Assembly (NCBI GenBank): GCA_013327885.1
Contig: JABUMY010000009.1
Location: 1 to 64,000 of the forward strand
Direction of reading: 5' to 3'
Source of the DNA: Flavisolibacter longurius
GTDB taxonomy: Bacteria > Bacteroidota > Bacteroidia > Chitinophagales > Chitinophagaceae
Length of the DNA stretch: 64,000 nt
Under the pieces are notes generated by a model, which did no database searches, was not told the DNA's origin, and saw only the letters and a program-made list of their open reading frames with translations. Made by a program: the position numbers and the translations under genes. Shown here piece by piece: positions 1 to 8,465 of the stretch (the first letter of the stretch is position 1; every line of letters starts with the position of its first letter).

Positions 1-972
1 GTTTCTTACTACACGGCCTTCTGCATTGGCGATAGAGATCGAGGTCTTACCGTCGAAAGAAGGGTGCTGCAGGGTAAGGGTATTAGCCACCGGCTGCGGG
101 AAGGCCTTCAGTACAATGGAGCTTCTGCCACCAGAGATGCGGGCAATTGAGCTGTACTTAAAGGCACCATCGTTGTCTACGTTTTTAATGCGGTAGTAAG
201 CACTTGCTACCGGTGCATCATCAGAGAAGTTGTAGATGTCCTTGCCATGGCTTTGGATTTGGCCAATGCGGGTGTAGCTGCGACCATCTTCGCTGCGCTC
301 TACTTCGTAGCGGGCTACATTTTCTTCACCAGCGATCTTCCAGGTCAGCAGCACGGAGTTGCCCAGCTTTTTGGCGTCGAAGCCAATAAAGGTTACCGGC
401 AGAGCGGCTTGTGAGAAGGTACCATTGGTTTGGAAATCATCAAAGGTGATGGTTTGGCCCACAGCACCGGTGCCGGAGGCGGCCACTAATTCATACACCA
501 GGCGGTACTGTCCACCGGTAGGAAAACCGGGCAGATCAGCCAGGGATACGGTTTGGCAAACATTGGCTACGCCACCGCTATAAGTTGGGGTTACCTCTGC
601 CAATTGTACCGCTACGATCTCGTTGTTCAGTGTTGAGCGGAAAAGCACTTTGATGTTAACGGTTGCTACCTGCTGTGTACCGCCCAATTCAAAACCAAAA
701 AGCACTGAGGTGGCGGCATTGGGGAGTACGTAGGTTGGTGTGGTAACCGAATAAACACCAGGTGTGAGCACCCTGTCTTTTTGCAGGTAGCCATCATCAC
801 CCGTTGTCATAAGACCCAACTCTCCTGTGAATCCGGCTGTGCTGCCGCTGGTGTTGTCGAAATCTTCAACAATAGTGGTACAAGTGCCTTGTGCCGAACC
901 AACAAAATGACTTCCGAATAGCAATGCAAGTGAAAGCGAACCGTTTCTTAGGAACGTGTAAAATTTTGCCAT
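1..972 (-). CDS. Secreted protein with type IX secretion (type A) sorting domain, 3' end missing
   Basis: The gene starts at the ATG complementary to 970-972 and runs off the left edge, so 324 residues are visible and the C-terminus is missing. Residues 1-28 form a signal peptide ending in GSAQ. The middle carries the segment starting LPVTFIGFDAKKL, followed by YEVERSEDGRSYTRIG and YYRIKNVDNDG. This fibronectin-like module commonly precedes the sorting tail in Bacteroidota cargo proteins. The last visible stretch (SIVLKAFPQPVANTLTL onward) matches the start of a Por secretion tail, although the usual PNP is PQP here. The protein is therefore likely exported by the Sec system and then by T9SS to the surface or medium. 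No catalytic domain is visible, so its actual job cannot be named. Confidence 0.85.
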   Translation of the reverse strand, partial: MAKFYTFLRNGSLSLALLFGSHFVGSAQGTCTTIVEDFDNTSGSTAGFTGELGLMTTGDDGYLQKDRVLTPGVYSVTTPTYVLPNAATSVLFGFELGGTQQVATVNIKVLFRSTLNNEIVAVQLAEVTPTYSGGVANVCQTVSLADLPGFPTGGQYRLVYELVAASGTGAVGQTITFDDFQTNGTFSQAALPVTFIGFDAKKLGNSVLLTWKIAGEENVARYEVERSEDGRSYTRIGQIQSHGKDIYNFSDDAPVASAYYRIKNVDNDGAFKYSSIARISGGRSSIVLKAFPQPVANTLTLQHPSFDGKTSISIANAEGRVVRN

Positions 973-1137
973 GTTAAATATTTAAGGGTTTAAATAAAAT
1001 AAGCTGTGGCTTCAAGGATAGGGATCGTTGGTTCTTCGGGAGAATAAGGGAGGGTTAACATTTCCTTTCAAAAATTGTTCCTAATTGAAATGGCCCGGAT
1101 TGCTTGCGGAAACTGCTTCAGCTACTTGCGTTTTCCT

Positions 1138-1177
1138 GTAAAAGAAAACGTCCACACGGTAATGTGTGGACGTTTTC
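1138..1177 (-). terminator. Rho-independent terminator of the rpsF-rpsR-rplI operon
   Basis: There is a perfect 14-bp inverted repeat (1144-1157 with 1164-1177, 6-nt loop). On the minus strand it is followed by a T-rich run. It sits 18 nt past the rplI stop codon, which fits termination of the ribosomal protein operon. Confidence 0.85.
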
Positions 1178-1195
1178 GAAGCGAAAGTGTGGTTA

Positions 1196-1642
1196 TTATT
1201 CAGCAACTACTTCAAGGTCGATTTCGGCGGTCTGGCCGTTTCCGAAATCTACGGTTGCTTTATAAGTACCCAGTTCTTTTACATCGTCGTTGATGCTGAT
1301 CTTCTTGCGGTCGATATCGTAGCCTTTCTGATCGCGAATGGCACGGCTAACCTGCAGTGAAGTCACGCTACCGAAGATCTTACCGCTGGTACCGGTTTTG
1401 GCACCTACGCGAACAGGACCTTCCTGCAGTTTGCTGATTACGCTGTTGATCTGCGCCAGCATAGCATCTTCTTTCTTCTTGGCTACTTTCAGTCTTTCTT
1501 CCAGCTGCTTTTTGTTGGAAGGACTGGCTTCTACGGCAAATCCCTGGGGAATGAGGTAGTTACGGGCATAACCGTTTTTAACCTTGACCAGTTCGTTTTT
1601 GCCACCAAGATTATCAACGTCCTGAATTAAAATGATATCCAT
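1196..1642 (-). CDS. rplI: 50S ribosomal protein L9
   Basis: This 148-residue protein has the bL9 fold order. The N-terminal RNA-binding lobe begins MDIILIQDVDNLG and contains the signature KNGYARNYLIPQGFA (about residues 22-36). A charged connecting helix follows (about 40-75), then the C-terminal lobe containing TSGKIFGSVT. It binds domain V of 23S rRNA at the base of the L1 stalk. The frame is open further upstream, but the ATG at 1642 gives the conserved N-terminus and was chosen. It is the last gene of rpsF-rpsR-rplI; the 124-nt gap after rpsR is longer than usual for the operon. The identification is firm. Confidence 0.97.
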   Translation of the reverse strand: MDIILIQDVDNLGGKNELVKVKNGYARNYLIPQGFAVEASPSNKKQLEERLKVAKKKEDAMLAQINSVISKLQEGPVRVGAKTGTSGKIFGSVTSLQVSRAIRDQKGYDIDRKKISINDDVKELGTYKATVDFGNGQTAEIDLEVVAE

Positions 1643-1766
1643 TGTTTGATTGTTTAGTTCCCAAGAGCCCAATCTAAGATTGCGACTGTCTGGTATTTAA
1701 CCATTAGGGAAGGGTTACTACTGTGTGCAATGGCCAGCAGCAAAAAGCCGATAGCCTGAAGCATTT

Positions 1767-2033
1767 CTATTTCAAAAGATCCGTTACATACGGTAACAAC
1801 GCCATCTGACGAGCCTTTTTAATGGCATCAGATACTTTGCGCTGGTACTTCAGTGAGTTACCTGTAATGCGGCGGGGCAACATTTTACCCTGCTCGTTCA
1901 GGAACTTTTTCAGGAACTCTACATCTTTATAATCGATGTATTTAATGCCATACTTTTTAAAACGGCAAAACTTCTTGGGGCGTTTTTCCTGCTTAATGGC
2001 GGTCAGGTACTTGATTTCATTTGCTTTAGCCAT
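1767..2033 (-). CDS. rpsR: 30S ribosomal protein S18
   Basis: This 88-residue bS18 protein contains KKFCRFKK near residue 20 and the conserved C-terminal block [16 protein letters not shown]. It is followed by the basic helix [13 protein letters not shown]18 binds next to S6 on the platform of the small subunit, and here its start codon overlaps the end of rpsF by 8 nt, consistent with translational coupling of the S6-S18 pair. Length and sequence are normal for the family. Confidence 0.97.
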   Translation of the reverse strand: MAKANEIKYLTAIKQEKRPKKFCRFKKYGIKYIDYKDVEFLKKFLNEQGKMLPRRITGNSLKYQRKVSDAIKKARQMALLPYVTDLLK

Positions 2034-2391
2034 TGTTCACCTCCTCGAGTTTTTCGTTTCCTGTTGGCAAACCGCTGCGTTTTTTGTTGTTGTACTCAAC
2101 GGCGTATTTGTCAAGTTTCGTGGTCATGTGACGGAGCACAGACTCGTCACGCAGAAGCTGGATCTTCAGCTTCTCATTGAAGTCGGATGGCGCCTGAAAT
2201 TCAGCAACCCAGTACAAGCCTGTGGTCTTTTTCTGAATCGGGTACGCCAGTGATTTCAGTCCCCAGGCGTTTTCCGCTACCATCTGGCCACCGTTGTCGG
2301 TTACCAGCGTAGTGAATTTACGCTGTGCGTTCTTGAACTCTTCGTCGCTCAGAACGGGGGTAAAAATCACCATCAATTCGTAATTGTTCAT
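2026..2391 (-). CDS. rpsF: 30S ribosomal protein S6
   Basis: This 121-residue bS6 protein starts [18 protein letters not shown], the typical first strand of the S6 fold. It also contains [18 protein letters not shown] in the centre. The C-terminal extension after about residue 100 is charged (NNKKRSGLP), as is common in S6. It is the first gene of the operon. A TACCTTTG element lies 38 nt upstream, so the transcript leader is short. It overlaps rpsR by 8 nt. No priB or ssb homologue lies between rpsF and rpsR. Confidence 0.97.
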   Translation of the reverse strand: MNNYELMVIFTPVLSDEEFKNAQRKFTTLVTDNGGQMVAENAWGLKSLAYPIQKKTTGLYWVAEFQAPSDFNEKLKIQLLRDESVLRHMTTKLDKYAVEYNNKKRSGLPTGNEKLEEVNNG

Positions 2392-2428
2392 TACCCTGTT
2401 TTTTGATTAAAAAATAAAATTTGGAGCG

Positions 2429-2436
2429 CAAAGGTA
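2429..2436 (-). promoter_or_regulatory. Candidate -7 box of the rpsF operon promoter
   Basis: On the minus strand this reads TACCTTTG, an exact TAnnTTTG match, placed 38 nt before the rpsF start codon. No clear TTTG or TTG -33 element is found 17-21 nt further upstream, so only the -7 half is supported. Confidence 0.5.
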
Positions 2437-2589
2437 GGGTATCAGGCCCATACCCCGGAGGAAAGAAAAAGGAAATTTTCGGCGGGAGGTGTTAAAACTG
2501 GCCCATCCAAGGTTTTTTTCGCGTTGCCGACGTAATAAATGATTCTTTAAGAAGGGTAGAAGCAAAAACTGTTTCCGGCTTTCCATTCC

Positions 2590-4293
2590 TTAATCGGCAC
2601 TTACCCGTACATCGATCATTTTCAATTGCAGGTTTTTCTCGCCGTTCCATTCATTTTCTTCAATCTTAAACACAATATCGAGGGGTTTGTTGTTGAGTAG
2701 GAGAGGCATTTTTGCCGCCATATTAAAGCCAATGCCCGTAAGGGTTTGATTGTCCTGTTTCAGCACAAACCGCAGGTGCGCCTCTTTTACAACCTTGCTC
2801 CAGCCGGTGTTATAAACCCGGCGGGCACAAAAGGTAGGCGACATGTTTTCAGGACCAAAAGGTTCCATCTGGCATACGATGTCGTAAAAGGACTGCCGGA
2901 TATCGCTAAACTTTATTTCTGCATCGATGGTGATCTCCGGTATCAGCAACTCGGGGTGAATGGTGGCCTGCACCACCTCTTCAAACCGCTGGCAGAAAGC
3001 ATCCACGTTGCCCGGCTCCAGCGTCATGCCGGCGGCATAAAAATGGCCACCGTAGCCTAAGAGCAGGTCTTTGCATTGATGAATGGCTTCGTATACATTA
3101 AAGCCCGCCACGCTGCGGGCCGATCCGGCTACATAATCACCGCTTTGCGTAAGTACAATGGTAGGCCGGTAAAAATGATCGATCAGGCGGGAGGCGACAA
3201 TTCCCACAACGCCTTTGTGCCAATGCGGCTGGTAAAGCACGGTGCTCTTGCGCTCCAGCGATCCTTCATCACCCTGGATCAGGGCCAAGGCTTCTTCTGT
3301 GATATTGGTGTCGGCTTCTTTGCGGGTGGTATTGTCGGCATTCAGTTGTTCCGCCCAGTGCATGGCTTCTTCATAACTGTCAGAAATAAACATCATCACC
3401 GCCTTCCGGGCATCATCCATTCTACCGGCTGCATTCACCCTTGGGGCAATAATAAATACCAGGTTGGTGATATGAAACTGCTTTTGAAAGCTGCTTAAAT
3501 AGCTTAATGCCTTGATGCCGAAATTGGGGTTCTTGTTTGCTTTTTGAAGCCCGTAATACGCCAATATCCGGTTTTCGCCGGTGATAGGAACAATATCCGC
3601 GGCGATGGCGGTTGCCACCAGGTCGAGGTAAGTAAACGCAATTTCGTCGGGAAGGTGCATGGCGCGGCAAAGTGCGGTTATCAGTTTAAAGCCAACGCCG
3701 CAGCCACAAAGTTCTTTGTAAGGATAGGGGCAGTCCCACTGCTTTGGATTGAGGATGGCAACAGCCGGCGGCAGGTCCTCATCCGGCAGGTGGTGATCGC
3801 AAACCACGAAATCAATACCGAGGTCTTTTGCATATTGTATCAGCTCAATGGACTTAATGCCGCAATCGAGTGAAATAATAAGTGTGTAGTTGTTTTCAAA
3901 AGCAAAGTCAATCCCTTTTTTGCTGATACCATAACCTTCGCGGTAGCGGTGCGGAATATAAAATTCCGTTTGGGCATGGTGCTTTTTGAGGAACTGGTAC
4001 ATGCAGGAAACAGCCGTTGTGCCGTCAACGTCATAATCGCCAAATACCAGCACCTTTTCGCCTGAGGAAAATGCCTGTAAGATGCGGTCCACGGCCTTTT
4101 GCATGTCTTTCATCAGGAAAGGGTCATGCAGGTCGGTAAGTTGGGGACGAAAAAAAGACTTGGCCTGCTCAAACGTTTCGATACCTCTTTGCACCAGGAT
4201 AGCACAAAGGGTAGGATGCACCTTCAACTCTTTAAAAAGAGCCGCCGCTTTTTCTTTGTCAAATTGATTGACCCGCCACCGTTTCTCACCCAT
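2590..4293 (-). CDS. recJ: Single-stranded-DNA-specific 5'-3' exonuclease RecJ
   Basis: This 567-residue DHH-family nuclease carries the manganese-binding motifs in order: GDYDVDG (residues 85-91), SLDCG (141-145) and CDHH (165-168). The DHHA1 region with GYGGHFYAAGMTLE follows near residue 420, then an OB-fold-like C-terminus ending about residue 565. RecJ degrades single-stranded DNA with a 5' end in RecF-pathway recombination and mismatch repair. The start codon lies 4 nt after the stop of the polyprenyl synthase gene, so the two are almost certainly co-transcribed. Length is typical for the family. Confidence 0.95.
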   Translation of the reverse strand: MGEKRWRVNQFDKEKAAALFKELKVHPTLCAILVQRGIETFEQAKSFFRPQLTDLHDPFLMKDMQKAVDRILQAFSSGEKVLVFGDYDVDGTTAVSCMYQFLKKHHAQTEFYIPHRYREGYGISKKGIDFAFENNYTLIISLDCGIKSIELIQYAKDLGIDFVVCDHHLPDEDLPPAVAILNPKQWDCPYPYKELCGCGVGFKLITALCRAMHLPDEIAFTYLDLVATAIAADIVPITGENRILAYYGLQKANKNPNFGIKALSYLSSFQKQFHITNLVFIIAPRVNAAGRMDDARKAVMMFISDSYEEAMHWAEQLNADNTTRKEADTNITEEALALIQGDEGSLERKSTVLYQPHWHKGVVGIVASRLIDHFYRPTIVLTQSGDYVAGSARSVAGFNVYEAIHQCKDLLLGYGGHFYAAGMTLEPGNVDAFCQRFEEVVQATIHPELLIPEITIDAEIKFSDIRQSFYDIVCQMEPFGPENMSPTFCARRVYNTGWSKVVKEAHLRFVLKQDNQTLTGIGFNMAAKMPLLLNNKPLDIVFKIEENEWNGEKNLQLKMIDVRVSAD

Positions 4294-4297
4294 TTGC

Positions 4298-5260
4298 TCA
4301 GTATTTTCTATCGGTTACAAAATTGACCAGGTCTTCAAATCCATCCCTTATTGGCGATGGCGGAAAACTGTGCAGGATATCGAGGGCCTCCTGCTTGTAG
4401 GTATTCATTTTTTCAATGGTATAGGCAATGCCACCGCTTTTGCTCACCTCATCTACAATATAAGCAATTTTGTCTTTGCGGGTATTTTGGTTTTTGAGGA
4501 TGTAAATCAATTCGCGGCGCTTTTTTTTGTCAGCATTGTTTAGGGTGTAGATGAGCGGCAGCGTCAGTTTTTTTTCCTTGATATCATTGCCTGTTGGCTT
4601 GCCAATGTTGTTGGATGTATAATCAAACAGGTCATCTTTTATTTGGAAAGCAATGCCCACTTTTTCGCCAAAGACCTGCATTTTTTGGCTGGCTTCTTTG
4701 TCGCCGGATGCTGACCAGGCACCTGCTGCACAGGCTGATGAAAGGAGTGAGGCCGTTTTGTTTTTAATGATCTCCAGGTACACCGCTTCATCCATGTTCA
4801 GCGACCTCGATTTTTCCATTTGCAGAAGTTCCCCTTCGCTCATTTTTCGAACAGCTTCGGAAAGCAGCTTAAGTATCTCAAAATCATTATTATCAAGCGA
4901 TAGCAAAAGGCCCTTAGCCAGTAAATAGTCGCCAACGAGTACCGAAATCTTGTTTTTCCAAAGGGCATAAACTGAGAAAAAACCTCTACGTTCAAGGGAG
5001 TCGTCCACGACGTCATCGTGCACCAGGGTAGCCGTGTGCAGCAACTCTACCAGTGAGGCTGCCCGGTAGGTACTCTCACTGACACTGCCGCAAAGCTTTG
5101 CCGCCAGGAATACAAACATGGGGCGGATCTGCTTTCCTTTCCGTTTAACCACATAACGCATGATACGGTCGAGCATAAACGCATTACTCCGGGCGGCTTC
5201 TTTGAACTTTTTTTCAAAGACCAGCAACTCATCCTCAATCAAATTAACGGGTAGCTTCAT
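4298..5260 (-). CDS. Trans-polyprenyl diphosphate synthase (octaprenyl/heptaprenyl type)
   Basis: This 320-residue isoprenoid synthase has the first aspartate-rich motif HDDVVDDSLERRG (Asp at 82, 83 and 86) and the second KDDLFDYT (209-213). It also has GKQIRP near residue 43 for diphosphate binding. The enzyme adds isopentenyl units to an allylic primer and most likely makes the menaquinone side chain, the usual role in Bacteroidota. Chain length cannot be read reliably; a small residue five before the first motif (TATLV) suggests a long product. It sits directly upstream of recJ in one operon. Confidence 0.92.
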   Translation of the reverse strand: MKLPVNLIEDELLVFEKKFKEAARSNAFMLDRIMRYVVKRKGKQIRPMFVFLAAKLCGSVSESTYRAASLVELLHTATLVHDDVVDDSLERRGFFSVYALWKNKISVLVGDYLLAKGLLLSLDNNDFEILKLLSEAVRKMSEGELLQMEKSRSLNMDEAVYLEIIKNKTASLLSSACAAGAWSASGDKEASQKMQVFGEKVGIAFQIKDDLFDYTSNNIGKPTGNDIKEKKLTLPLIYTLNNADKKKRRELIYILKNQNTRKDKIAYIVDEVSKSGGIAYTIEKMNTYKQEALDILHSFPPSPIRDGFEDLVNFVTDRKY

Positions 5261-5283
5261 TCGTAGTTGAAAGATTGCAGCGG

Positions 5284-5314
5284 CAAAACAACAAATTCAT
5301 CTATGTGGTACAAG
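5284..5314 (-). promoter_or_regulatory. Candidate promoter of the polyprenyl synthase-recJ operon
   Basis: On the minus strand CTTG (5311-5314) is followed after 19 nt by TTGTTTTG (5284-5291). Each half has one mismatch to the Bacteroidota TTTG/TAnnTTTG consensus, and spacing is ideal. It lies 23 nt upstream of the start codon. Confidence 0.4.
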
Positions 5315-5378
5315 AATTGCTTATTTGAGCTGACAAATTATAGTGACTTGGCAATCGCCTCAAAAATAAATTTAAAAG

Positions 5379-5409
5379 TTTGGTAATTGTCGGTCAATTT
5401 ATATTTTTG
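5379..5409 (+). promoter_or_regulatory. Consensus Bacteroidota promoter of the OmpA-family gene
   Basis: TTTG at 5379-5382 and TATTTTTG at 5402-5409 are separated by exactly 19 nt, a perfect match to the known TTTG-N19-TAnnTTTG architecture. Transcription should begin near 5414-5416, giving a leader of about 35 nt that is A/T-rich and has no Shine-Dalgarno sequence. This suits a highly expressed outer-membrane protein. Confidence 0.8.
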
Positions 5410-5449
5410 CGCTGATTAGGACATTGTTTTTAAATTTTAATTCATAGTT

Positions 5450-7033
5450 ATGGCAAGCAAAAAGTACTCTTTTTTAGCAGGTGCATTGTGCCTGTTCGCC
5501 TCGGCCGGCTTCGCTCAAACGACGACCAGCGGTTCCGGATACGATGTAGCAGATTCCACTGTAGTTCCCACCCGAAAAATGCCCCAGCAAACAGAGTTTA
5601 TGCAAGGCACTTATAATTTCCCTGCAAAACCACGCAATATGTGGGAGCTTGGATTGAAGGTAGGTTCGTTTACAGTTAGGGGTGATGTTCCTTCTAAGTT
5701 TTTATCTCCTGGTTTCGGTGTTCACATCAGAAAGGCATTGGGTTACCTGTTCTCTCTGCGCCTTAACTACATGTATGGTATTGGCAAAGGTCTCGATTGG
5801 AGAGCTGCTGGTAACTATGGCAACAACACAGCTTGGACAAGCAATGGTTACGCTGCTGCTACTGATCCTCGCGTTTTCTACAACTACAAAACAAATGTGC
5901 AGGACCTTTCTTTGGAAGGTATCTTCTCTTTGAACAACATCAATTTTCATAAAGCCCGCACAAACGTAAATGCGTATGCGTTGGTTGGTATTGGTGCTTC
6001 TACGTACGATACCAAAGTGAATGCGCTCAATGGTAATGCCAAGTACAACTTCTCTGGTATTACTGGCTTCGGTGTTCACGAAAACAGGAAAGATGTAAAG
6101 GATCAATTGGAAAATCTCCTGGATGATTCTTACGAAACACCTGCTGAGTCTTACGGCGATACCCGCGCTAAATTGGGTGGTAACACGCTGATGCCAGTTG
6201 CACACGTTGGTCTTGGCCTGGCTTTCCGCCTTAGCCCCCGTATCAACCTGGCAATTGAAGACCGTTACACCTTTACCAACAGTGACCTGATTGATGGTCA
6301 GCGTTGGGCCGAGCAAGTTACTGGTCAACCCGTTCAGTCTAAATCAAATGATTCTTACAATAACCTGACAATTGGTTTGAACATCAACCTAGGTGGACGC
6401 TCTGTAGAACCACTGTGGTGGCTGAATCCGCTGGATTATGCTTACCAGGAAATCCGCAAGCCTCGCCTGATGATCCTGCCAAAGCCTGTACTTCCTGATA
6501 CAGATGGTGACGGTGTTACTGACCAATTTGACCAGGAAGTTACGCCTGCCGGTTGCCCTGTTGATTCTCATGGTGTAAGCCTGGATACAGATGGTGATGG
6601 TGTTCCTGATTGCCGCGATAAAGAAAAAGTTACTCCTTCTTCCTGGCAGCCTGTTGATGCTGATGGTGTTGGTAAAGCGCCATGTCCAGATTCAACTTGT
6701 TTTGAAGGTTACATGACCAAAATGGGTGACTGTGCTACGCAACTGGGAGCTATGCCTAGCATTGCTTTCACTGGAAGCAACTCTCGCCTGAACAACGATC
6801 AAAGAAGCCTGCTGGCTGGTGTAGCTGCGCGTCTGCGCAACACGCCAAACTGCCGCATCACTATCGTTGGTTATTGCACAGAAAGCAAAGCCAAGCAAGG
6901 TGCTGGTTCTGCAAGAGCTGAAAATGTTCGCAAATACCTGGTAGAGAACGAAGGTATCTCTAACGATCGTATCACTGTATTGCTGGCGCAAGAAGGCGGC
7001 GACTGTGGAACGGTTGACCTGAGAGCTGAATAA
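5450..7033 (+). CDS. OmpA-family outer-membrane protein with thrombospondin type 3 calcium repeats
   Basis: This 527-residue protein has a signal peptide (1-23, ending GFAQ) and an N-terminal eight-stranded-type beta-barrel region (about 45-330). Two thrombospondin type 3-like repeats follow (DTDGDGVTDQFD near 350 and DTDGDGVPDCRD near 378), then a C-terminal OmpA peptidoglycan-binding domain (about 430-525). The barrel sits in the outer membrane and the last domain anchors to peptidoglycan. The OmpA domain is a divergent form: NH-like binding residues are poorly conserved and it ends shortly after RITVLLAQEGG. Codon use and the perfect promoter suggest high expression. It is monocistronic, with its own terminator. 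Confidence 0.92.
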   Translation: MASKKYSFLAGALCLFASAGFAQTTTSGSGYDVADSTVVPTRKMPQQTEFMQGTYNFPAKPRNMWELGLKVGSFTVRGDVPSKFLSPGFGVHIRKALGYLFSLRLNYMYGIGKGLDWRAAGNYGNNTAWTSNGYAAATDPRVFYNYKTNVQDLSLEGIFSLNNINFHKARTNVNAYALVGIGASTYDTKVNALNGNAKYNFSGITGFGVHENRKDVKDQLENLLDDSYETPAESYGDTRAKLGGNTLMPVAHVGLGLAFRLSPRINLAIEDRYTFTNSDLIDGQRWAEQVTGQPVQSKSNDSYNNLTIGLNINLGGRSVEPLWWLNPLDYAYQEIRKPRLMILPKPVLPDTDGDGVTDQFDQEVTPAGCPVDSHGVSLDTDGDGVPDCRDKEKVTPSSWQPVDADGVGKAPCPDSTCFEGYMTKMGDCATQLGAMPSIAFTGSNSRLNNDQRSLLAGVAARLRNTPNCRITIVGYCTESKAKQGAGSARAENVRKYLVENEGISNDRITVLLAQEGGDCGTVDLRAE

Positions 7034-7050
7034 GACAATAATTCATTCAT

Positions 7051-7088
7051 ACTAAAAAAGTCCTGCTGCAAAGCAGGACTTTTTTAGT
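7051..7088 (+). terminator. Strong intrinsic terminator after the OmpA-family gene
   Basis: A 17-bp perfect stem (7051-7067 with 7072-7088) has a 4-nt loop, with an A tract at its base and a T tract on the other side. It starts 18 nt after the stop codon and separates this gene from bamD. Confidence 0.92.
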
Positions 7089-7178
7089 ATCCACTTTAGT
7101 TAAATCTTAACGGCATCTGGTAACACCTTTAAAGAATTTACTGAATATTTGCTGTTAGCGATTAATTTTGCCCTCTTT

Positions 7179-7994
7179 ATGAAGTTTCCTGCCGTCATTC
7201 TTTTCTGTTTCATTCTTTTGACCGGTTGCCAGTCGATCAATAAAGTACTCAAAAGCACTGACCCGCAGTACAAGTTGCGGATGGCAGAGCAGTATTATGC
7301 CAATAAGAAGTACAACCTTGCCCAGCAGGTGTATGAGGACATCATGCCTGCTTTCCGGGGACAACCGGAATTTGAGGATATCTATTATAAATATGCATAT
7401 ACCGCTTATTACCAGCGGGATTACCTGAACGCTGAAAACCTTTTTAAAGGCTACCTGGAGATTTTTTCAACCAGTCCGCGGGCAGAAGAAGTTGATTTTA
7501 TGCGGGCTTATACCTTTTATAAGCAATCGCCTAAGCCGGCATTGGACCAAACGGCTACACGAAAGGCCATTGGCATGTTCCAGACCTTTATCAATACTCA
7601 TCCCGGATCGGCCAAAAACAAAGAGGCCAACGAGATCATTGACCAGTTGCGGGGGAAACTGGAAACAAAAGACCAGCAATCAGCTTTACTCTATTACGAT
7701 ATTGGACAATTCAGGGCGGCAGCTGTGGCCTTCAACACCATGCTGAACGATTACGCCGAAAGCACCAAAGCCGACGAATACAAACTTATGGCCATAAAAT
7801 CGTATTTTCGCTTCGCTGAACTCAGCGTGGAAGACAAAAAAGCTGAGCGATTTGAAAAAGTAATTGAAGAAGCGGCTGATTTTATGGACCGCTTTCCGCA
7901 AAGCCCGTTGGTAAAAGATGTACAGGACTTTGTAAAACAATCGGAAAACAACTTAAAAATATACACGAATGAGCCTGTTAAGACGACAACTTAA
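7179..7994 (+). CDS. bamD: Outer-membrane protein assembly factor BamD (lipoprotein)
   Basis: From the ATG at 7179 the product has 271 residues and starts with a lipoprotein signal peptide whose lipobox LLTGC places the lipidated cysteine near residue 17. An alternative start 30 nt upstream would spoil the signal peptide, so it was not used. The remainder is a run of helical TPR-like repeats (YYANKKYNLAQQVYEDI, YQRDYLNAENLFKGYLE). BamD works with BamA in inserting beta-barrels such as the OmpA protein next door. Its 3' end overlaps rpoZ by 26 nt. The order bamD-rpoZ-coaBC is conserved in Bacteroidota. Confidence 0.92.
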   Translation: MKFPAVILFCFILLTGCQSINKVLKSTDPQYKLRMAEQYYANKKYNLAQQVYEDIMPAFRGQPEFEDIYYKYAYTAYYQRDYLNAENLFKGYLEIFSTSPRAEEVDFMRAYTFYKQSPKPALDQTATRKAIGMFQTFINTHPGSAKNKEANEIIDQLRGKLETKDQQSALLYYDIGQFRAAAVAFNTMLNDYAESTKADEYKLMAIKSYFRFAELSVEDKKAERFEKVIEEAADFMDRFPQSPLVKDVQDFVKQSENNLKIYTNEPVKTTT

Positions 7995-8313
7995 TACGAA
8001 CATCACTAATAATATTGAAACACGGGACCTGAACGAGCTGAAAAGCAAAACCGGTAATATTTACGAATCAATTGCCATCATTGCTAAAAGAGCCAACCAG
8101 ATTAACATCACTGTAAAGGAAGAGCTGCACAACAAGCTCGATGAATTTGCCAGCCATACCGATTCGCTGGAAGAAATTCACGAGAATAAGGAGCAGATTG
8201 AAATTTCTAAGGCCTACGAAAAAATGCCGAATCCTTCGATCCTGGCAACGTCTGAGTTTTTAGAAGGGAAGATCTATTACCGGAAAAACGAAGAAACTGA
8301 TCTTTTCCAGTAA
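7969..8313 (+). CDS. rpoZ: RNA polymerase omega subunit (Rpb6-like, Bacteroidota type)
   Basis: This 114-residue protein matches the Bacteroidota omega form. An N-terminal stretch NNIETRDLNELKSKTGNIYESI is followed by the core helix IIAKRANQINITVKEELHNKL (about residues 37-57, the ARRANQI-like motif of omega/Rpb6). A charged linker and a short tail, SEFLEGKIYYRK, follow. Omega binds the C-terminus of beta-prime and helps assemble RNA polymerase. The start codon lies inside bamD, so translation is likely coupled. The assignment rests on the motif and on gene order. Confidence 0.85.
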   Translation: MSLLRRQLNTNITNNIETRDLNELKSKTGNIYESIAIIAKRANQINITVKEELHNKLDEFASHTDSLEEIHENKEQIEISKAYEKMPNPSILATSEFLEGKIYYRKNEETDLFQ

Positions 8314-8336
8314 TTGGTAAAGGGATAAAATTGAAA

Positions 8337-8377
8337 AGGAGAAAAAGAGTGGCGTTTCAAAGCTCTCTTTTTCTCCT
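8337..8377 (+). terminator. Hairpin between rpoZ and coaBC, possible attenuator or terminator
   Basis: A 13-bp perfect stem (8337-8349 with 8365-8377) has a 15-nt loop. The right arm is itself T-rich. It could terminate some bamD-rpoZ transcripts ahead of coaBC, but there is no separate U tail beyond the stem. Confidence 0.5.
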
Positions 8378-8465
8378 TCTTTGTTTAGTGCTAAAGCCTT
8401 CCCAGACTGTAAATTCGATTTAAGTCATACTCATTTATTTCTTTTTCTCCTTTAACGCTTAGCTT

